Translations under genes and position numbers: made by a program | The notes under the pieces: model-generated | Seen by the model: only the letters and a program-made list of their open reading frames with translations | What the model was told of the DNA's origin: nothing | Databases searched by the model: none | NCBI GenBank assembly: GCA_946410305.1 | Contig: CAMJZV010000006.1 | Span: 62,001-126,000 of the forward strand | Origin: an uncultured Prevotellaceae bacterium | Lineage (GTDB): Bacteria > Bacteroidota > Bacteroidia > Bacteroidales > Bacteroidaceae | Length of the DNA stretch: 64,000 bases | Reading direction: 5' to 3' | Shown: positions 8,257 to 17,124 of the stretch, one piece after another | How positions within the stretch are numbered: the stretch's first letter is position 1 | Layout: the number at the start of each line of letters is the position of its first letter

Positions 8257-9513
8257 TTATTCCTTTACGTATTTCTGTACGACATCCAGCAGGTCTTCTA
8301 CACGGAAGGGCTTAGCCATGAACTCATCACAGCCGGCAGCCTTAGCCTCACGGATGTTCTCCTCGAAAGCATAGGAGCTGAGGGCAACGATGGGAACATC
8401 GTGGTTGACCTCCTTGATGATACGTGTGGCGTCGAGACCGTTCATGTCTGGCATGCGGATGTCCATCAGGATCAAGTCAGGATGATCGTCCTCGCAGATG
8501 GTAACAGCTTCGATACCGTTGACGGCACGTACCAGACGATAGCGCTTTGACAGCACAATCTTCACCAACTCATAGTTGCTGTCCTCGTCTTCTGCTACCA
8601 GGATGAGTGGAGCATTCTTGACATCGGTCTTAGTGCTGACGCGGATGGTACGTGAATTGGTGGTGATGCGGCTGTTCTTTCTCAAACCGCCAATCGTGCC
8701 CTCGAAAGGCAGGACAAAGGTAAAGGTTGAGCCTTGTCCGATCTTTGAGGTGACATTGATGCTACCACCCATCTTCTCGACGATAATCTTACAGAGTGCC
8801 AAGCCCAGTCCGTAGCCGTTCTGCTGTTCAGCATCGCGAGACATGTAGGTGGTGAAGATTTGCTTGAGGTCTTCTTCGGCAATACCCGAACCCGTGTCGC
8901 TCACAAAGAACTCCACCTCCTGACCGTCGTTGATAAGACGATAGCCGTAGGTGATGCTGCCTTGTGTGGTGTGCTTCAGTGCATTGCTGATGAGGTTGGA
9001 GAAAATCTGCGTAAGGCGATTGGAGTCCGTGTTGAGCGTCACATTCATCGTGGGATTTGACCACGACAGGCGGACATTCTCTGAACAGCGGAACTTGAAG
9101 ATAAGCTGGATATTCTTGCAGAGCTCGCTGAGGTCGGTCATACTCTTGTTGATGGTGATCTCACCGGCTTCTACACGTGAGAGGTCGAGAATCTCATTGA
9201 TCAGTGCCAATACGCGGCCATTGTTGCTCTCAATAATCTCCATATATTTCATGCGGTCTTCGGCAGAGTCGGTCTCTGCCATCACGCGAGCAAAACCTTC
9301 AATGGCGTTGAGGGGCGTGCGGATTTCATGGCTCATGTTAGCGAGGAAAAGAGATTTCATGCGGCTTGCCTGCTCCGCTTTCTGGGCCTTCTCTTCGTAT
9401 TCGTTGAGTCGTTTGTTTGCAGCATCTAACTCTTGCTGAGTAGCCTGTAATTGTGCGTTCGCTTCTGCTAATTGTTGCAGAAACATCTCTCTTTCATCCT
9501 GGTTCATCTTCAC
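8257..9513 (-). CDS. Cytosolic hybrid histidine kinase with receiver domain
   Basis: A 418-residue protein. Residues 1-55 are a coiled coil. The HisKA segment has the phospho-accepting H62 in MSHEIRTPLNA. The ATPase domain has the N box (NLISNALKHT), DTGSGI and GYGLGLALC. The C-terminal receiver, about residues 300-418, has the acceptor D351 in ILMDIRMPDMNG and the K of AKPF. There is no membrane segment or recognisable sensor domain, so it probably senses through a partner or the coiled coil. The short length, without PAS or periplasmic domains, is unusual for Bacteroidota hybrid kinases. Its output partner is not in the window. Confidence 0.9.
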   Translation of the reverse strand: MKMNQDEREMFLQQLAEANAQLQATQQELDAANKRLNEYEEKAQKAEQASRMKSLFLANMSHEIRTPLNAIEGFARVMAETDSAEDRMKYMEIIESNNGRVLALINEILDLSRVEAGEITINKSMTDLSELCKNIQLIFKFRCSENVRLSWSNPTMNVTLNTDSNRLTQIFSNLISNALKHTTQGSITYGYRLINDGQEVEFFVSDTGSGIAEEDLKQIFTTYMSRDAEQQNGYGLGLALCKIIVEKMGGSINVTSKIGQGSTFTFVLPFEGTIGGLRKNSRITTNSRTIRVSTKTDVKNAPLILVAEDEDSNYELVKIVLSKRYRLVRAVNGIEAVTICEDDHPDLILMDIRMPDMNGLDATRIIKEVNHDVPIVALSSYAFEENIREAKAAGCDEFMAKPFRVEDLLDVVQKYVKE

Positions 9514-9532
9514 GAATTCGTATTATATCTTG

Positions 9533-9540
9533 CAAAGGTA
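9533..9540 (-). promoter_or_regulatory. -7 promoter element of the kinase-EEP transcript
   Basis: TACCTTTG on the minus strand, 20 bp before the kinase start codon. Confidence 0.6.
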
Positions 9541-9579
9541 ATACAAAATCTTTAAAAGGCCATCATTCTTAACAAATTT

Positions 9580-10767
9580 TTAGCCTCTTTTTGCTTTCTC
9601 CCATGTTCCGCCTCCCTGGTGGGTCTTCAAATAGTGCATGCCACGGAAGACGTTGATGTTCATGAAGAGGAAGTAGTAGGGTACATAGAGCAGTTTACTC
9701 TTCTTGCCGTGCTGTTCCAACAGATAGCCACAGAAGGCTGCCAGATAGAACAATATCTGCAGTATCCAGATGGTGGTGTATGCTGTTCCTGCCTTCATCA
9801 TGACCAATGCCACGTTGAGGGGTATAAGGGCCAGCATGGCGATGGGGGTAATGCTCCAGCGGAGTACGCGGTGGGAAACAAACTGGAAGGCTACTCTCTT
9901 GGAGGTGTTGAATGGGTTCATCATGCTGCGCAACCACCACGAGCTCTGCAGTCCTCCTGCAGCAATGCGGCGCTTGCGCTTAGACTCTTCCTCTAGGTTG
10001 GCAGAGCCGTATTCCATAGCGTAAGCTTTTGAGGTATAGGCAATTTTGTAACCCTTGCCGACCAGCTTCATAGACATAACGAAGTCGTCGAGTAGGGCAG
10101 TCTCTGGCATAGGCTCATAGAGGTGGGTGCGGATGGCGTTGAGCTCTCCTGCGGCACCCATAGCAGAGTAGAGTTCGCTGTCGAGCTGCTTTAGCGTACT
10201 CTCGTATTTCCAGTAGAGACCTTCACCTTCAGCGGCAATCTCTCCTTCGTTACGTGACAGTACACGTTTCTCGCCAGCCACACAGGCAACCTTGGGGTCT
10301 AGCATGCAGCGTACGATTTCGCGGATGGCCTCGCGGTTAACCAGCGTGTTGGCGTCGGTCATCACCGTTATTTCACTCTTTACCTGGCTAATGCCGTGGT
10401 TGAGAGCTGCTGTTTTGCCACGACGTTCGGGAGAGAAGACTATCTCTACATCAGGATAGGCTTTCAGACGCTCGTTGGTGTTGTCGGTAGAGCCGTCTGT
10501 AACCCATATCACGTGGAGTTTCTCCTTGGGATAGTCCAGCTCGTGGATGTTCTGCATCTTCATCTCTACGACGTCTTCCTCATTGAAGGCGCACACCATG
10601 AAGGCAACATCGGGGAGTTCGCTGTCACGGGGTAGGTCAACGGGTTGCTCTTTCCCTTTCAGCAGGCGTTTGAAGAGCACCAGCAGATAGAGAATGACAC
10701 CATAGCCGATGTAGGTGTAGATGCAGATGACTAAGCATATCCAAAAGAGTATCTTTAACGTTGCCAT
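9580..10767 (-). CDS. Membrane glycosyltransferase, family 2
   Basis: A 395-residue protein with one N-terminal membrane helix, a GT-A domain and three C-terminal helices. The GT2 motifs seen are VAFMVCAFNEEDVV, WVTDGSTDNT, VMTDANTLV (DxD-type metal site), the acceptor-site ALLDDF and the KRKRRIAAGGLQS segment standing where processive enzymes have Q/RxxRW. This layout is that of hyaluronan- or cellulose-synthase-like and N-acetylglucosaminyl transferases that extend a surface glycan from a nucleotide sugar. The exact sugar cannot be told. It is a single gene with its own promoter and sits between kinase and RNase G genes rather than in a polysaccharide locus. Confidence 0.87.
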   Translation of the reverse strand: MATLKILFWICLVICIYTYIGYGVILYLLVLFKRLLKGKEQPVDLPRDSELPDVAFMVCAFNEEDVVEMKMQNIHELDYPKEKLHVIWVTDGSTDNTNERLKAYPDVEIVFSPERRGKTAALNHGISQVKSEITVMTDANTLVNREAIREIVRCMLDPKVACVAGEKRVLSRNEGEIAAEGEGLYWKYESTLKQLDSELYSAMGAAGELNAIRTHLYEPMPETALLDDFVMSMKLVGKGYKIAYTSKAYAMEYGSANLEEESKRKRRIAAGGLQSSWWLRSMMNPFNTSKRVAFQFVSHRVLRWSITPIAMLALIPLNVALVMMKAGTAYTTIWILQILFYLAAFCGYLLEQHGKKSKLLYVPYYFLFMNINVFRGMHYLKTHQGGGTWEKAKRG

Positions 10768-10792
10768 GTGTTTCTTGTCATTGTTTCTTTTG

Positions 10793-10838
10793 CAAAGATA
10801 AAAAGAAATCTCCGAACCTACAAGCGATTCGGAGATTT
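10793..10838. terminator. Promoter element and terminator hairpin between the GT2 and rng genes
   Basis: TATCTTTG on the minus strand (10793-10800) is the -7 element of the glycosyltransferase gene. Just beyond, AAATCTCCGAA/TTCGGAGATTT (10806-10838) forms an 11-bp stem followed by T runs on both strands and would end rng transcripts coming from the right. Confidence 0.75.
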
Positions 10839-10866
10839 TTTCTGTTGTCGGGTAGGGTATAGTGCC

Positions 10867-12444
10867 CTACGAATTGGTCTCAATGTCTTCCTGCATATCG
10901 ATGAACTGGCGTTCGCTGTCGTAGAATTCGTACTGGAGGAATGCCAGCTTCTGTGAGGGTACAATACGGATGCCCAGGCCATATTTCACCTGCCATTGGC
11001 GCTTGAGCGACCAGATGCCCTGGTTGATGTAAGCAGCCACGTAGGGGTGTACGTGCAGGCTGAACTTCCGTATCCCAATCTTGTTGACTAGGCGGTCAAT
11101 CTTGCTCTCTAACTGATCCGTAAACAGGATAGACGACTTGATTTTACCCTTGCCAAAGCAGGTAGGGCAGGTTTCTTCTACGTTGACATCCATGGCCGGA
11201 CGTACACGCTGGCGCGTGATCTGCATGAGTCCGAACTTTGATAGTGGCAGGATGTTGTGGCGTGCTCTGTCTTTCTGCATGTTCTTACACATGCGCTCAT
11301 AGAGCAACTGGCGGTCTTCTGCAAGATTCATGTCAATGAAGTCTACCACGATGATGCCGCCCATATCTCTAAGGCGTAGCTGGCGTGCCAGCTCGTCGGC
11401 AGCACCGAGGTTTACTTCCAGTGCGTTCTGCTCCTGACCGTTTTCTGCGCGAGTGCGATTACCTGAGTTGACGTCTACCACGTGCATGGCCTCTGTGGAC
11501 TGGATGATGAGATAGGCTCCTCGCTTGTAGTTCACCGTCTTGCCGAAGCTGGACTTGATCTGCTTGGTGACGTTGAAATTGTCGAAGATGGGCACTGTGC
11601 CAGTATAGAGCTTCACAATGTCTTTCTTCTCGGGAGCTATCAACGAGACGTAGTCCTTCACCTGATTCATGATGTCGGCATCATTCACGTAGATGCCATC
11701 GTAGGTGGGGTCAAAGAGGTCGCGCATCATTGCTACGGCGCGTCCTGTCTCCTCGAAGCACAGCTGGGGTGTCTTGATGGCCTTCTGGGCCTTGGTAATC
11801 ATGTCGTCCCAGCGCTTCAGCAGGTTCTTCAACTCGTTGTCAAGCTCTGCCACACGCTTGCCTTCAGCTGATGTGCGTACAATAACGCCGAAGTTCTTGG
11901 GGCGGATGCTTTGAACGAGCTGTTTCAGACGTGCTCTCTCCTCGCTTTTCTTGATTTTTGACGAAACCGATACTTTATCACCGAAAGGAATCAGCACCAT
12001 ATAGCGTCCTGCAAAACTGATGTCGCATGAAAGACGAGGACCCTTGGTGTTGATGGGCTCCTTGACAACCTGTACCAAAATCTCCTGGCCCTGCTTCAGC
12101 ATGGTGATGCTGCCTTCCTTGGGAAGGTCGGGCTGACGGGTTGCCTTCTGGATGGGATAAAGGTTCTTCTTGTCGCTTTGTACCTGTTTAAGGTATTTCT
12201 CGTAAGAGCTGAATTGAGTACCTAAGTCAAGATAGTGCAAGAAAGCATCGCGCTCAGAGCCTACATCAACGAAGCAGGCGTTGAGGCCGGGCATGAGCTT
12301 GCGCACCTTGCCCAGATAGATGTTGCCGACAGAGTAGCTCGCCTCTTCGCGCTTCTCGTTCTGGTATTCTACCAGATTCTTGTCTTCGAGCAAGGCGATA
12401 GAGATCTCTTTCGGCTGTACATCGATAATTACTTCACTTGTCAT
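10867..12444 (-). CDS. rng: Ribonuclease G/E family endoribonuclease
   Basis: A 525-residue protein of RNase G length, lacking the C-terminal scaffold of RNase E. Order of domains: a short RNase H-like part with embedded S1 domain (GNIYLGKVRKLMPGLNACFVDVGSERDAFLHY), the 5' sensor region, the DNase I-like catalytic region with the metal-binding VVDVNSG and IIVVDFIDM, then the Zn-link CPTCFGKG. It cuts single-stranded AU-rich RNA, matures rRNA and turns over mRNA. It is followed on the same strand, counting upstream, by a tiny ribosomal-like protein and HU genes. Confidence 0.95.
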   Translation of the reverse strand: MTSEVIIDVQPKEISIALLEDKNLVEYQNEKREEASYSVGNIYLGKVRKLMPGLNACFVDVGSERDAFLHYLDLGTQFSSYEKYLKQVQSDKKNLYPIQKATRQPDLPKEGSITMLKQGQEILVQVVKEPINTKGPRLSCDISFAGRYMVLIPFGDKVSVSSKIKKSEERARLKQLVQSIRPKNFGVIVRTSAEGKRVAELDNELKNLLKRWDDMITKAQKAIKTPQLCFEETGRAVAMMRDLFDPTYDGIYVNDADIMNQVKDYVSLIAPEKKDIVKLYTGTVPIFDNFNVTKQIKSSFGKTVNYKRGAYLIIQSTEAMHVVDVNSGNRTRAENGQEQNALEVNLGAADELARQLRLRDMGGIIVVDFIDMNLAEDRQLLYERMCKNMQKDRARHNILPLSKFGLMQITRQRVRPAMDVNVEETCPTCFGKGKIKSSILFTDQLESKIDRLVNKIGIRKFSLHVHPYVAAYINQGIWSLKRQWQVKYGLGIRIVPSQKLAFLQYEFYDSERQFIDMQEDIETNS

Positions 12445-12542
12445 TCTCTTGGTGTTTGGTGTTCTTTTACAGAAAAGGAGCGCTCCGTCGAACAGCCGTT
12501 CTCGGGTGCACTCCTTTCATTTCTTCTTTTTAGCGCCAGAGC

Positions 12543-12632
12543 TTACTTGCTCTTATGACGATTCTTGCGCAGTCTCTTCTTACGCTTGTGAGTAGCCATC
12601 TTGTGGCCCTTCTTCTTTTTTCCGTTTGGCAT
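12543..12632 (-). CDS. Tiny basic bS22/COX24-like (AURKAIP1/DUF1713) protein
   Basis: A 29-codon gene, nearly all Lys, Arg and His: MPNGKKKKGHKMATHKRKKR and then LRKNRHKSK. I recall this sequence as the Bacteroidota member of the AURKAIP1/COX24 family, related to mitochondrial mS38 and to bacterial small ribosomal protein bS22. It would bind rRNA of the small subunit. The ATG at 12632 lies 32 bp downstream of the HU gene stop, consistent with one transcript. It is easily missed because of its size. Confidence 0.8.
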   Translation of the reverse strand: MPNGKKKKGHKMATHKRKKRLRKNRHKSK

Positions 12633-12664
12633 AATACTAAATATTTAAATATTTGAATGTTAAA

Positions 12665-12940
12665 TTATTGCATTTTTGCAACGAAGCTCTTAGCAGGCTT
12701 GAAGGCGGGAATGTCGTGAGCGTCGATAACCAGTGTGGTGTTCTTAGAAATGTTACGTGCGGTCTTCTTTGCACGGTGCTTCACAATGAACGTGCCAAAG
12801 CCACGCAGGTAAACATTCTCCTTACGTACGGCCATGCAGTCACGAATTTCTTCCATAAAAGCCTCTACTGTAGCGGCTACATCCTTCTTAGGAAGGCCGG
12901 TATCCTCAGCGATTTTGTTGATGATTTCTGCTTTTGTCAT
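12665..12940 (-). CDS. HU family nucleoid protein
   Basis: A 91-residue, full-length HU/IHF fold: MTKAEIINKIAEDTGLPKKD dimerisation helices, the GFGTFIVKHRAKKTARNI arm, and VIDAHDIPAFKPAKSF at the arm return and final helix (the P in IPAFKP is the DNA-intercalating position). It binds and bends DNA. A promoter element TAACTTTG on the minus strand lies at 12976-12983. The gene heads the HU, bS22-like, RNase G run. Confidence 0.95.
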   Translation of the reverse strand: MTKAEIINKIAEDTGLPKKDVAATVEAFMEEIRDCMAVRKENVYLRGFGTFIVKHRAKKTARNISKNTTLVIDAHDIPAFKPAKSFVAKMQ

Positions 12941-12975
12941 CTCTGTATTTACTTATGTGTTTAATTTTCGGACTG

Positions 12976-12983
12976 CAAAGTTA
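12976..12983 (-). promoter_or_regulatory. -7 promoter element of the HU gene
   Basis: TAACTTTG on the minus strand, 36 bp before the HU start codon. Confidence 0.65.
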
Positions 12984-13068
12984 CTGTTTTTCAACGGAAT
13001 ATGGAAATTTTCTACTGATTTTTTTTCAAAAATCTACTTTTTTTATCATCTAAGTCCTATATTTTTCG

Positions 13069-13076
13069 TATCTTTG
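13069..13076 (+). promoter_or_regulatory. -7 promoter element of pyk
   Basis: TATCTTTG, 25 bp before the pyk ATG at 13101. Confidence 0.7.
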
Positions 13077-13100
13077 CACCAAATTAATGGGTATTAGGTT

Positions 13101-14540
13101 ATGAAACAGACAAAGATTGTTGCCTCGGTCAGTGACCGTCGCTGTGATGTGGATTTTATCCGTCAGCTGTATAATGCTGGCGTCAATGTGGTCAGGATGA
13201 ACACGGCACATGCCTCTGAGGATGGTATTAAGAATATAATAAGGAACGTGCGCGAAGTGAGCAGTCACATCGGCATCTTGATAGATACCAAAGGTCCGGA
13301 GGTTCGTACTACGGGATGTGATGCACCTATCGAGTACAAGACGGGCGATGTGGTGAAGCTCTTCGGACGTCCTGACATCGACTCCACTCACGACATTGTC
13401 AATCTATCGTATGAGAATTTTGCGGCAGATATCCAGGAAGGTGACCATGTACTGTTTGATGATGGCGCACTGGACATGCTGGTGATTGGCATCAATGGTC
13501 CTGCCGTCATTGCACAGGTACAGAACGACGGTGTGCTGGGCTCTCACAAGAGTGTCAATGTGCCTGGCAGACATATCGACCTGCCAGCCTTGACAGCCAA
13601 AGACCGCAAGAACATCATGCTGGCCATTGAGCAGGATATCGATTTCGTGGCTCACAGCTTTGTACGCTCTGCTGCCGATGTACGTGCTGTACAGGCAATC
13701 CTCGATGCTTATAATTCAAATATCAAGATTATCTCGAAGATTGAGAATCAGGAGGGAGTGGACAATATCGACGAGATTATCGATGCCTCTTATGGTATTA
13801 TGATAGCCCGTGGTGACTTGGGTATTGAGGTGCCTATTGAGCGCATTCCTGGCATCCAGCGTCAGATAATCCGTAAGTGCGTACAGAAGAAGAAACCCGT
13901 TATCGTGGCTACGCAGATGCTCCACTCAATGATACAGAATCCACGTCCTACGCGTGCTGAGGTGACTGATATCGCTAACGCCATTTACTATCGTACTGAT
14001 GCCCTCATGCTGTCTGGCGAGACTGCCAGTGGCCGCTATCCGGTGGAGGCTGTGCAGACGATGGCAGCCATTGCCGAACAGGCTGAGCGCGACAAGATGC
14101 GTGAGAACGATATTGAGGTGCCCCTGTCGCCCAATTGTGACGTCCGTGAATTTATGGCTCGTTCGGCTATCGAGGCTACGGAGAAACTGGGAGTGAAAGG
14201 TATTATCACTGATTCGAATACGGGTGATACTGCTCGCAATCTGGCAGCCTTCCGTGGCCCCAACCCAGTATTGGCCATCTGCTATAATGACAAATTGCAG
14301 CGCCTGCTCAACCTCTCGTATGGTGTTATTCCTGTCTTGCAGAAAGAGCACATCGCACCGCAGCAACTCTTCATGGCTGCTGTCCGCATGTTACGCCAGA
14401 AAGGGTATGTTGACCTCAATGATAAGATTGCCTATCTCAGCGGAAATATGGGCGTTGGTGGTGCTACTAAGTTCTTGGAAATCAATACTGTAAAAGAAGT
14501 GTTCGATCAGAACTATCAATTCCATCTCCCCAAGGTGTAA
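13101..14540 (+). CDS. pyk: Pyruvate kinase
   Basis: A 479-residue protein. It converts phosphoenolpyruvate and ADP to pyruvate and ATP in the last step of glycolysis. The barrel shows VRMNTAHAS, LIDTKGPEVRT (substrate and K+ site), the B domain, KIENQEGVDNIDEI (catalytic Lys), MIARGDLGIEVP, KPVIVATQML and the LSGETASGRYPVEAV block. A C-terminal regulatory domain follows. The length is the usual one. It is a single transcription unit with promoter and strong terminator. Confidence 0.97.
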   Translation: MKQTKIVASVSDRRCDVDFIRQLYNAGVNVVRMNTAHASEDGIKNIIRNVREVSSHIGILIDTKGPEVRTTGCDAPIEYKTGDVVKLFGRPDIDSTHDIVNLSYENFAADIQEGDHVLFDDGALDMLVIGINGPAVIAQVQNDGVLGSHKSVNVPGRHIDLPALTAKDRKNIMLAIEQDIDFVAHSFVRSAADVRAVQAILDAYNSNIKIISKIENQEGVDNIDEIIDASYGIMIARGDLGIEVPIERIPGIQRQIIRKCVQKKKPVIVATQMLHSMIQNPRPTRAEVTDIANAIYYRTDALMLSGETASGRYPVEAVQTMAAIAEQAERDKMRENDIEVPLSPNCDVREFMARSAIEATEKLGVKGIITDSNTGDTARNLAAFRGPNPVLAICYNDKLQRLLNLSYGVIPVLQKEHIAPQQLFMAAVRMLRQKGYVDLNDKIAYLSGNMGVGGATKFLEINTVKEVFDQNYQFHLPKV

Positions 14541-14577
14541 ACCGGCTGGAATACCATTCTGTTAAAATAATTTCTCA

Positions 14578-14622
14578 CAATTCTCCAAATATTTGGCTAA
14601 AATATTTGGAGAATTGTTTTTT
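14578..14622 (+). terminator. Strong intrinsic terminator of pyk
   Basis: A perfect 17-bp stem (14578-14594 with 14600-14616, loop GGCTA) is followed by six T. The right arm also supplies TTTG at 14605-14608, the likely -33 box of the next promoter. Confidence 0.92.
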
Positions 14623-14636
14623 ATTGCTTATCTTTG
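14605..14636 (+). promoter_or_regulatory. Promoter of the propeller/AraC regulator gene
   Basis: TTTG at 14605-14608 and TATCTTTG at 14629-14636 are 20 bp apart. The -33 box sits in the arm of the pyk terminator. Confidence 0.65.
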
Positions 14637-14661
14637 CCCTCACTAATAACAAGAAGACCTA

Positions 14662-17124
14662 ATGCTTAAGAATCTCTATCAAGTCTTATGCATATTGTTG
14701 TTGACGCTGACGGTCAGTGTCAATGTCAGAGCAGATGATAAGGATCTGGTCTTCATTTCTTATGATGCTTCTAATGGTCTGGCAGATAACGGTGTACAGA
14801 TAGTACGATGCACAAAAACCGGTAGAGTGCTGATATTCACCATTGGTCACGTCAATTTCTATGATGGTGACAGATTTGTCCATATTGATCCGTCAAACCG
14901 AGATGTCATAGGACTACCAGGCTACAAGGGCAGCTACCAGATGTTCTTCGACAAGTATCACCACCTGTGGGGAAAGAATCGTGGCGTGTTGGCGTGTGTC
15001 AACTTGCTGACGGAGCGTTTTATGCCCGATGTGAGACAGGTGTTGCGAGAGATGGGAGTCACGAAACCTGTTGATGACATCTATGGTGATGGCGAGTGTA
15101 ATATGTGGTTCCGCTCTGGCAAGCAGTTGTCAGACCCTAAGGTGGGCAAAGCGTTTACGATTCGTGCTGAGGCCACGCTGCAGGACGTCGACCTCTATGC
15201 TGACAGTCTGTTGCTGATGTTCCATGCTGACGGTTCGGTAGGCGTTTATGACTATAAGAATCCCCGCTATCTTTATGCCGATAATGCCTTTAACACTGAA
15301 GAGAAGAGGCAGTGCTACGCCCAGTCGTCGATTCTATGTCTGGTGGGCGACCAATACTATCAGATTCGTAATGGTGAGAAGTCGGCAGTATTGATGCGCT
15401 ATGACATCAGTGATCGCCAATGGACTAAGATTCTGGAGACTCCGTTCCAGATGAAGGATCTCTATCCGAAAGAGGACAGACTGTATATCGCTTCAGAGCG
15501 TGGCTATATGGTTTACTACTACCAGACAGGTGAGATAAAGCATTATGAGACGGTACGCCTCTCCAAGGGACACAGCATGACGCCCAACATCAATTCGCTG
15601 ATGTTCGACCGTCAGGGAGGCTTGTGGATGGGTACTAAGAGTCGAGGTTTGCTCTATGCCAAGGCTTATCCCAGTCCATTCTCTTCCATTTCGGCACAGT
15701 CTCCTGAGGCAATACCTTATCTCAAGTTGCTTGACAAGCAGAGTGCTAATGATAAGCCTCTTCCTTATAAGTTGAACTGTACGTTGCAGGACAGCCGTGG
15801 CTGGTTGTGGAAGGGTACCTATACAGGTTTGACATTGGAGCGTCCTGGAAAGCCTGTGAAAACTTTTAATCGTAAAGACGGACTGGTAAATGAGGTTATA
15901 CATGCTGTCATTGAGGATGACGAACACCATATATGGATATCTACCAGCTATGGCGTAGTTCGTCTGTATGTTAAAGGCGACAATGTGTCACATCTGGAAG
16001 TTTATATCAGTCAAGACAATATTCCCAACGATGCTTTCCTTGATAGAAGAGCTGTTAAGATGGACGATGGTACCATCGTAATGCAGACTATTGACCATGT
16101 TGTAACGTTTAATCCTGCCCGTTTCCAGGGTGAGCATTTTGGCGAGATGGTACTTTATCCGAAACTGTGTCGGTTGATGGTCAATGGCGTATTTGTTGAG
16201 TCTGGTACTGAAATAGATGGTAGAGTCATCTTGGAGCGTAGTGCCTCACGTACTCATGAATTACATGTCAATTACGATCAGAACTCGCTGTCGCTGACCT
16301 TTTCAGCTCTAAACTACCTTCGCCCTGTACAAACTTATTACCGTGTACGAGTAAAGGGTGTCTCTGGCTACGATAACTGGCGTATTCTCTCTTATGGCAA
16401 GTCGGGAGGAATGGTTGACAGGAATGGTCTGCTTCATCTTCCGTTATTGGGTTTGACCCCTGGCGACTATGTCATTGAGATGCAGACTTCCATGTGGCCT
16501 GACCAGTGGACTGCCAAACCTTATACGTGGATTATCCATGTGGATAAGCCCTGGTGGCGTACGACGGGACTCTATATCCTGCTGGCTGTTGTATTGGCTG
16601 TATTATTGGCAGTCAACCTATACTATTTCAATAGCAATACGAAGATACGTATGCGTTGTCAGAACGATGAGGAGGACATGATGCGTCGTGTACGTGGCTT
16701 TGCCGATCGTTGCATTGAGCTGCATGATGAACAGTTGTCACCTGTTCTCACCTCAGAGAACAAAGATCTCTTAGGTAACGATACGGCAGAAAGCCTGGCT
16801 TTCGATGAGGTGATGCTGAAGTTGATTCCCTACGTTGCCAAGCATCGCACGGAGCGTTTCCGTTTCCATGTACTTGCCGACTTGGCAGAGATGAGTAAGG
16901 GTGAGCTGTATGTCTTGCTGGCTAACCATATTGATAAGAATCCACGCATGTTGCTTGGCAAGCTGCGCCTGCAAGAAGCTGCAGAGCTGTTACAGACAAC
17001 GGATATGCCGGTGGAAGACATTGCTAGCACCTTGCATTTCGCTTCTCCAAATTATTTTGTGACGTCGTTCTATCATCGCTACCATGCAACGCCACAAGCC
17101 TATCGCAGCGCTAATGACTTGTAA
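14662..17124 (+). CDS. Membrane propeller sensor fused directly to an AraC-type DNA-binding domain
   Basis: An 820-residue protein. Signal peptide at 1-24, then periplasmic two-component-regulator propeller repeats (GLWMGTKSRGLLY, GWLWKGTYTGLTL, HIWISTSYGVVRL), then a Y_Y_Y-type beta domain ending near residue 625. One membrane helix (TTGLYILLAVVLAVLLAVNLYYF) follows at about 632-655, then a linker and a C-terminal AraC helix-turn-helix with MLLGKLRLQEAAELLQTTDM, VEDIASTL and [18 protein letters not shown]. Typical Bacteroidota hybrid two-component systems place kinase and receiver domains between membrane and HTH; both are absent. It would control transcription straight from the membrane, perhaps in response to a glycan. 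Its targets are not obvious. Confidence 0.85.
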   Translation: MLKNLYQVLCILLLTLTVSVNVRADDKDLVFISYDASNGLADNGVQIVRCTKTGRVLIFTIGHVNFYDGDRFVHIDPSNRDVIGLPGYKGSYQMFFDKYHHLWGKNRGVLACVNLLTERFMPDVRQVLREMGVTKPVDDIYGDGECNMWFRSGKQLSDPKVGKAFTIRAEATLQDVDLYADSLLLMFHADGSVGVYDYKNPRYLYADNAFNTEEKRQCYAQSSILCLVGDQYYQIRNGEKSAVLMRYDISDRQWTKILETPFQMKDLYPKEDRLYIASERGYMVYYYQTGEIKHYETVRLSKGHSMTPNINSLMFDRQGGLWMGTKSRGLLYAKAYPSPFSSISAQSPEAIPYLKLLDKQSANDKPLPYKLNCTLQDSRGWLWKGTYTGLTLERPGKPVKTFNRKDGLVNEVIHAVIEDDEHHIWISTSYGVVRLYVKGDNVSHLEVYISQDNIPNDAFLDRRAVKMDDGTIVMQTIDHVVTFNPARFQGEHFGEMVLYPKLCRLMVNGVFVESGTEIDGRVILERSASRTHELHVNYDQNSLSLTFSALNYLRPVQTYYRVRVKGVSGYDNWRILSYGKSGGMVDRNGLLHLPLLGLTPGDYVIEMQTSMWPDQWTAKPYTWIIHVDKPWWRTTGLYILLAVVLAVLLAVNLYYFNSNTKIRMRCQNDEEDMMRRVRGFADRCIELHDEQLSPVLTSENKDLLGNDTAESLAFDEVMLKLIPYVAKHRTERFRFHVLADLAEMSKGELYVLLANHIDKNPRMLLGKLRLQEAAELLQTTDMPVEDIASTLHFASPNYFVTSFYHRYHATPQAYRSANDL

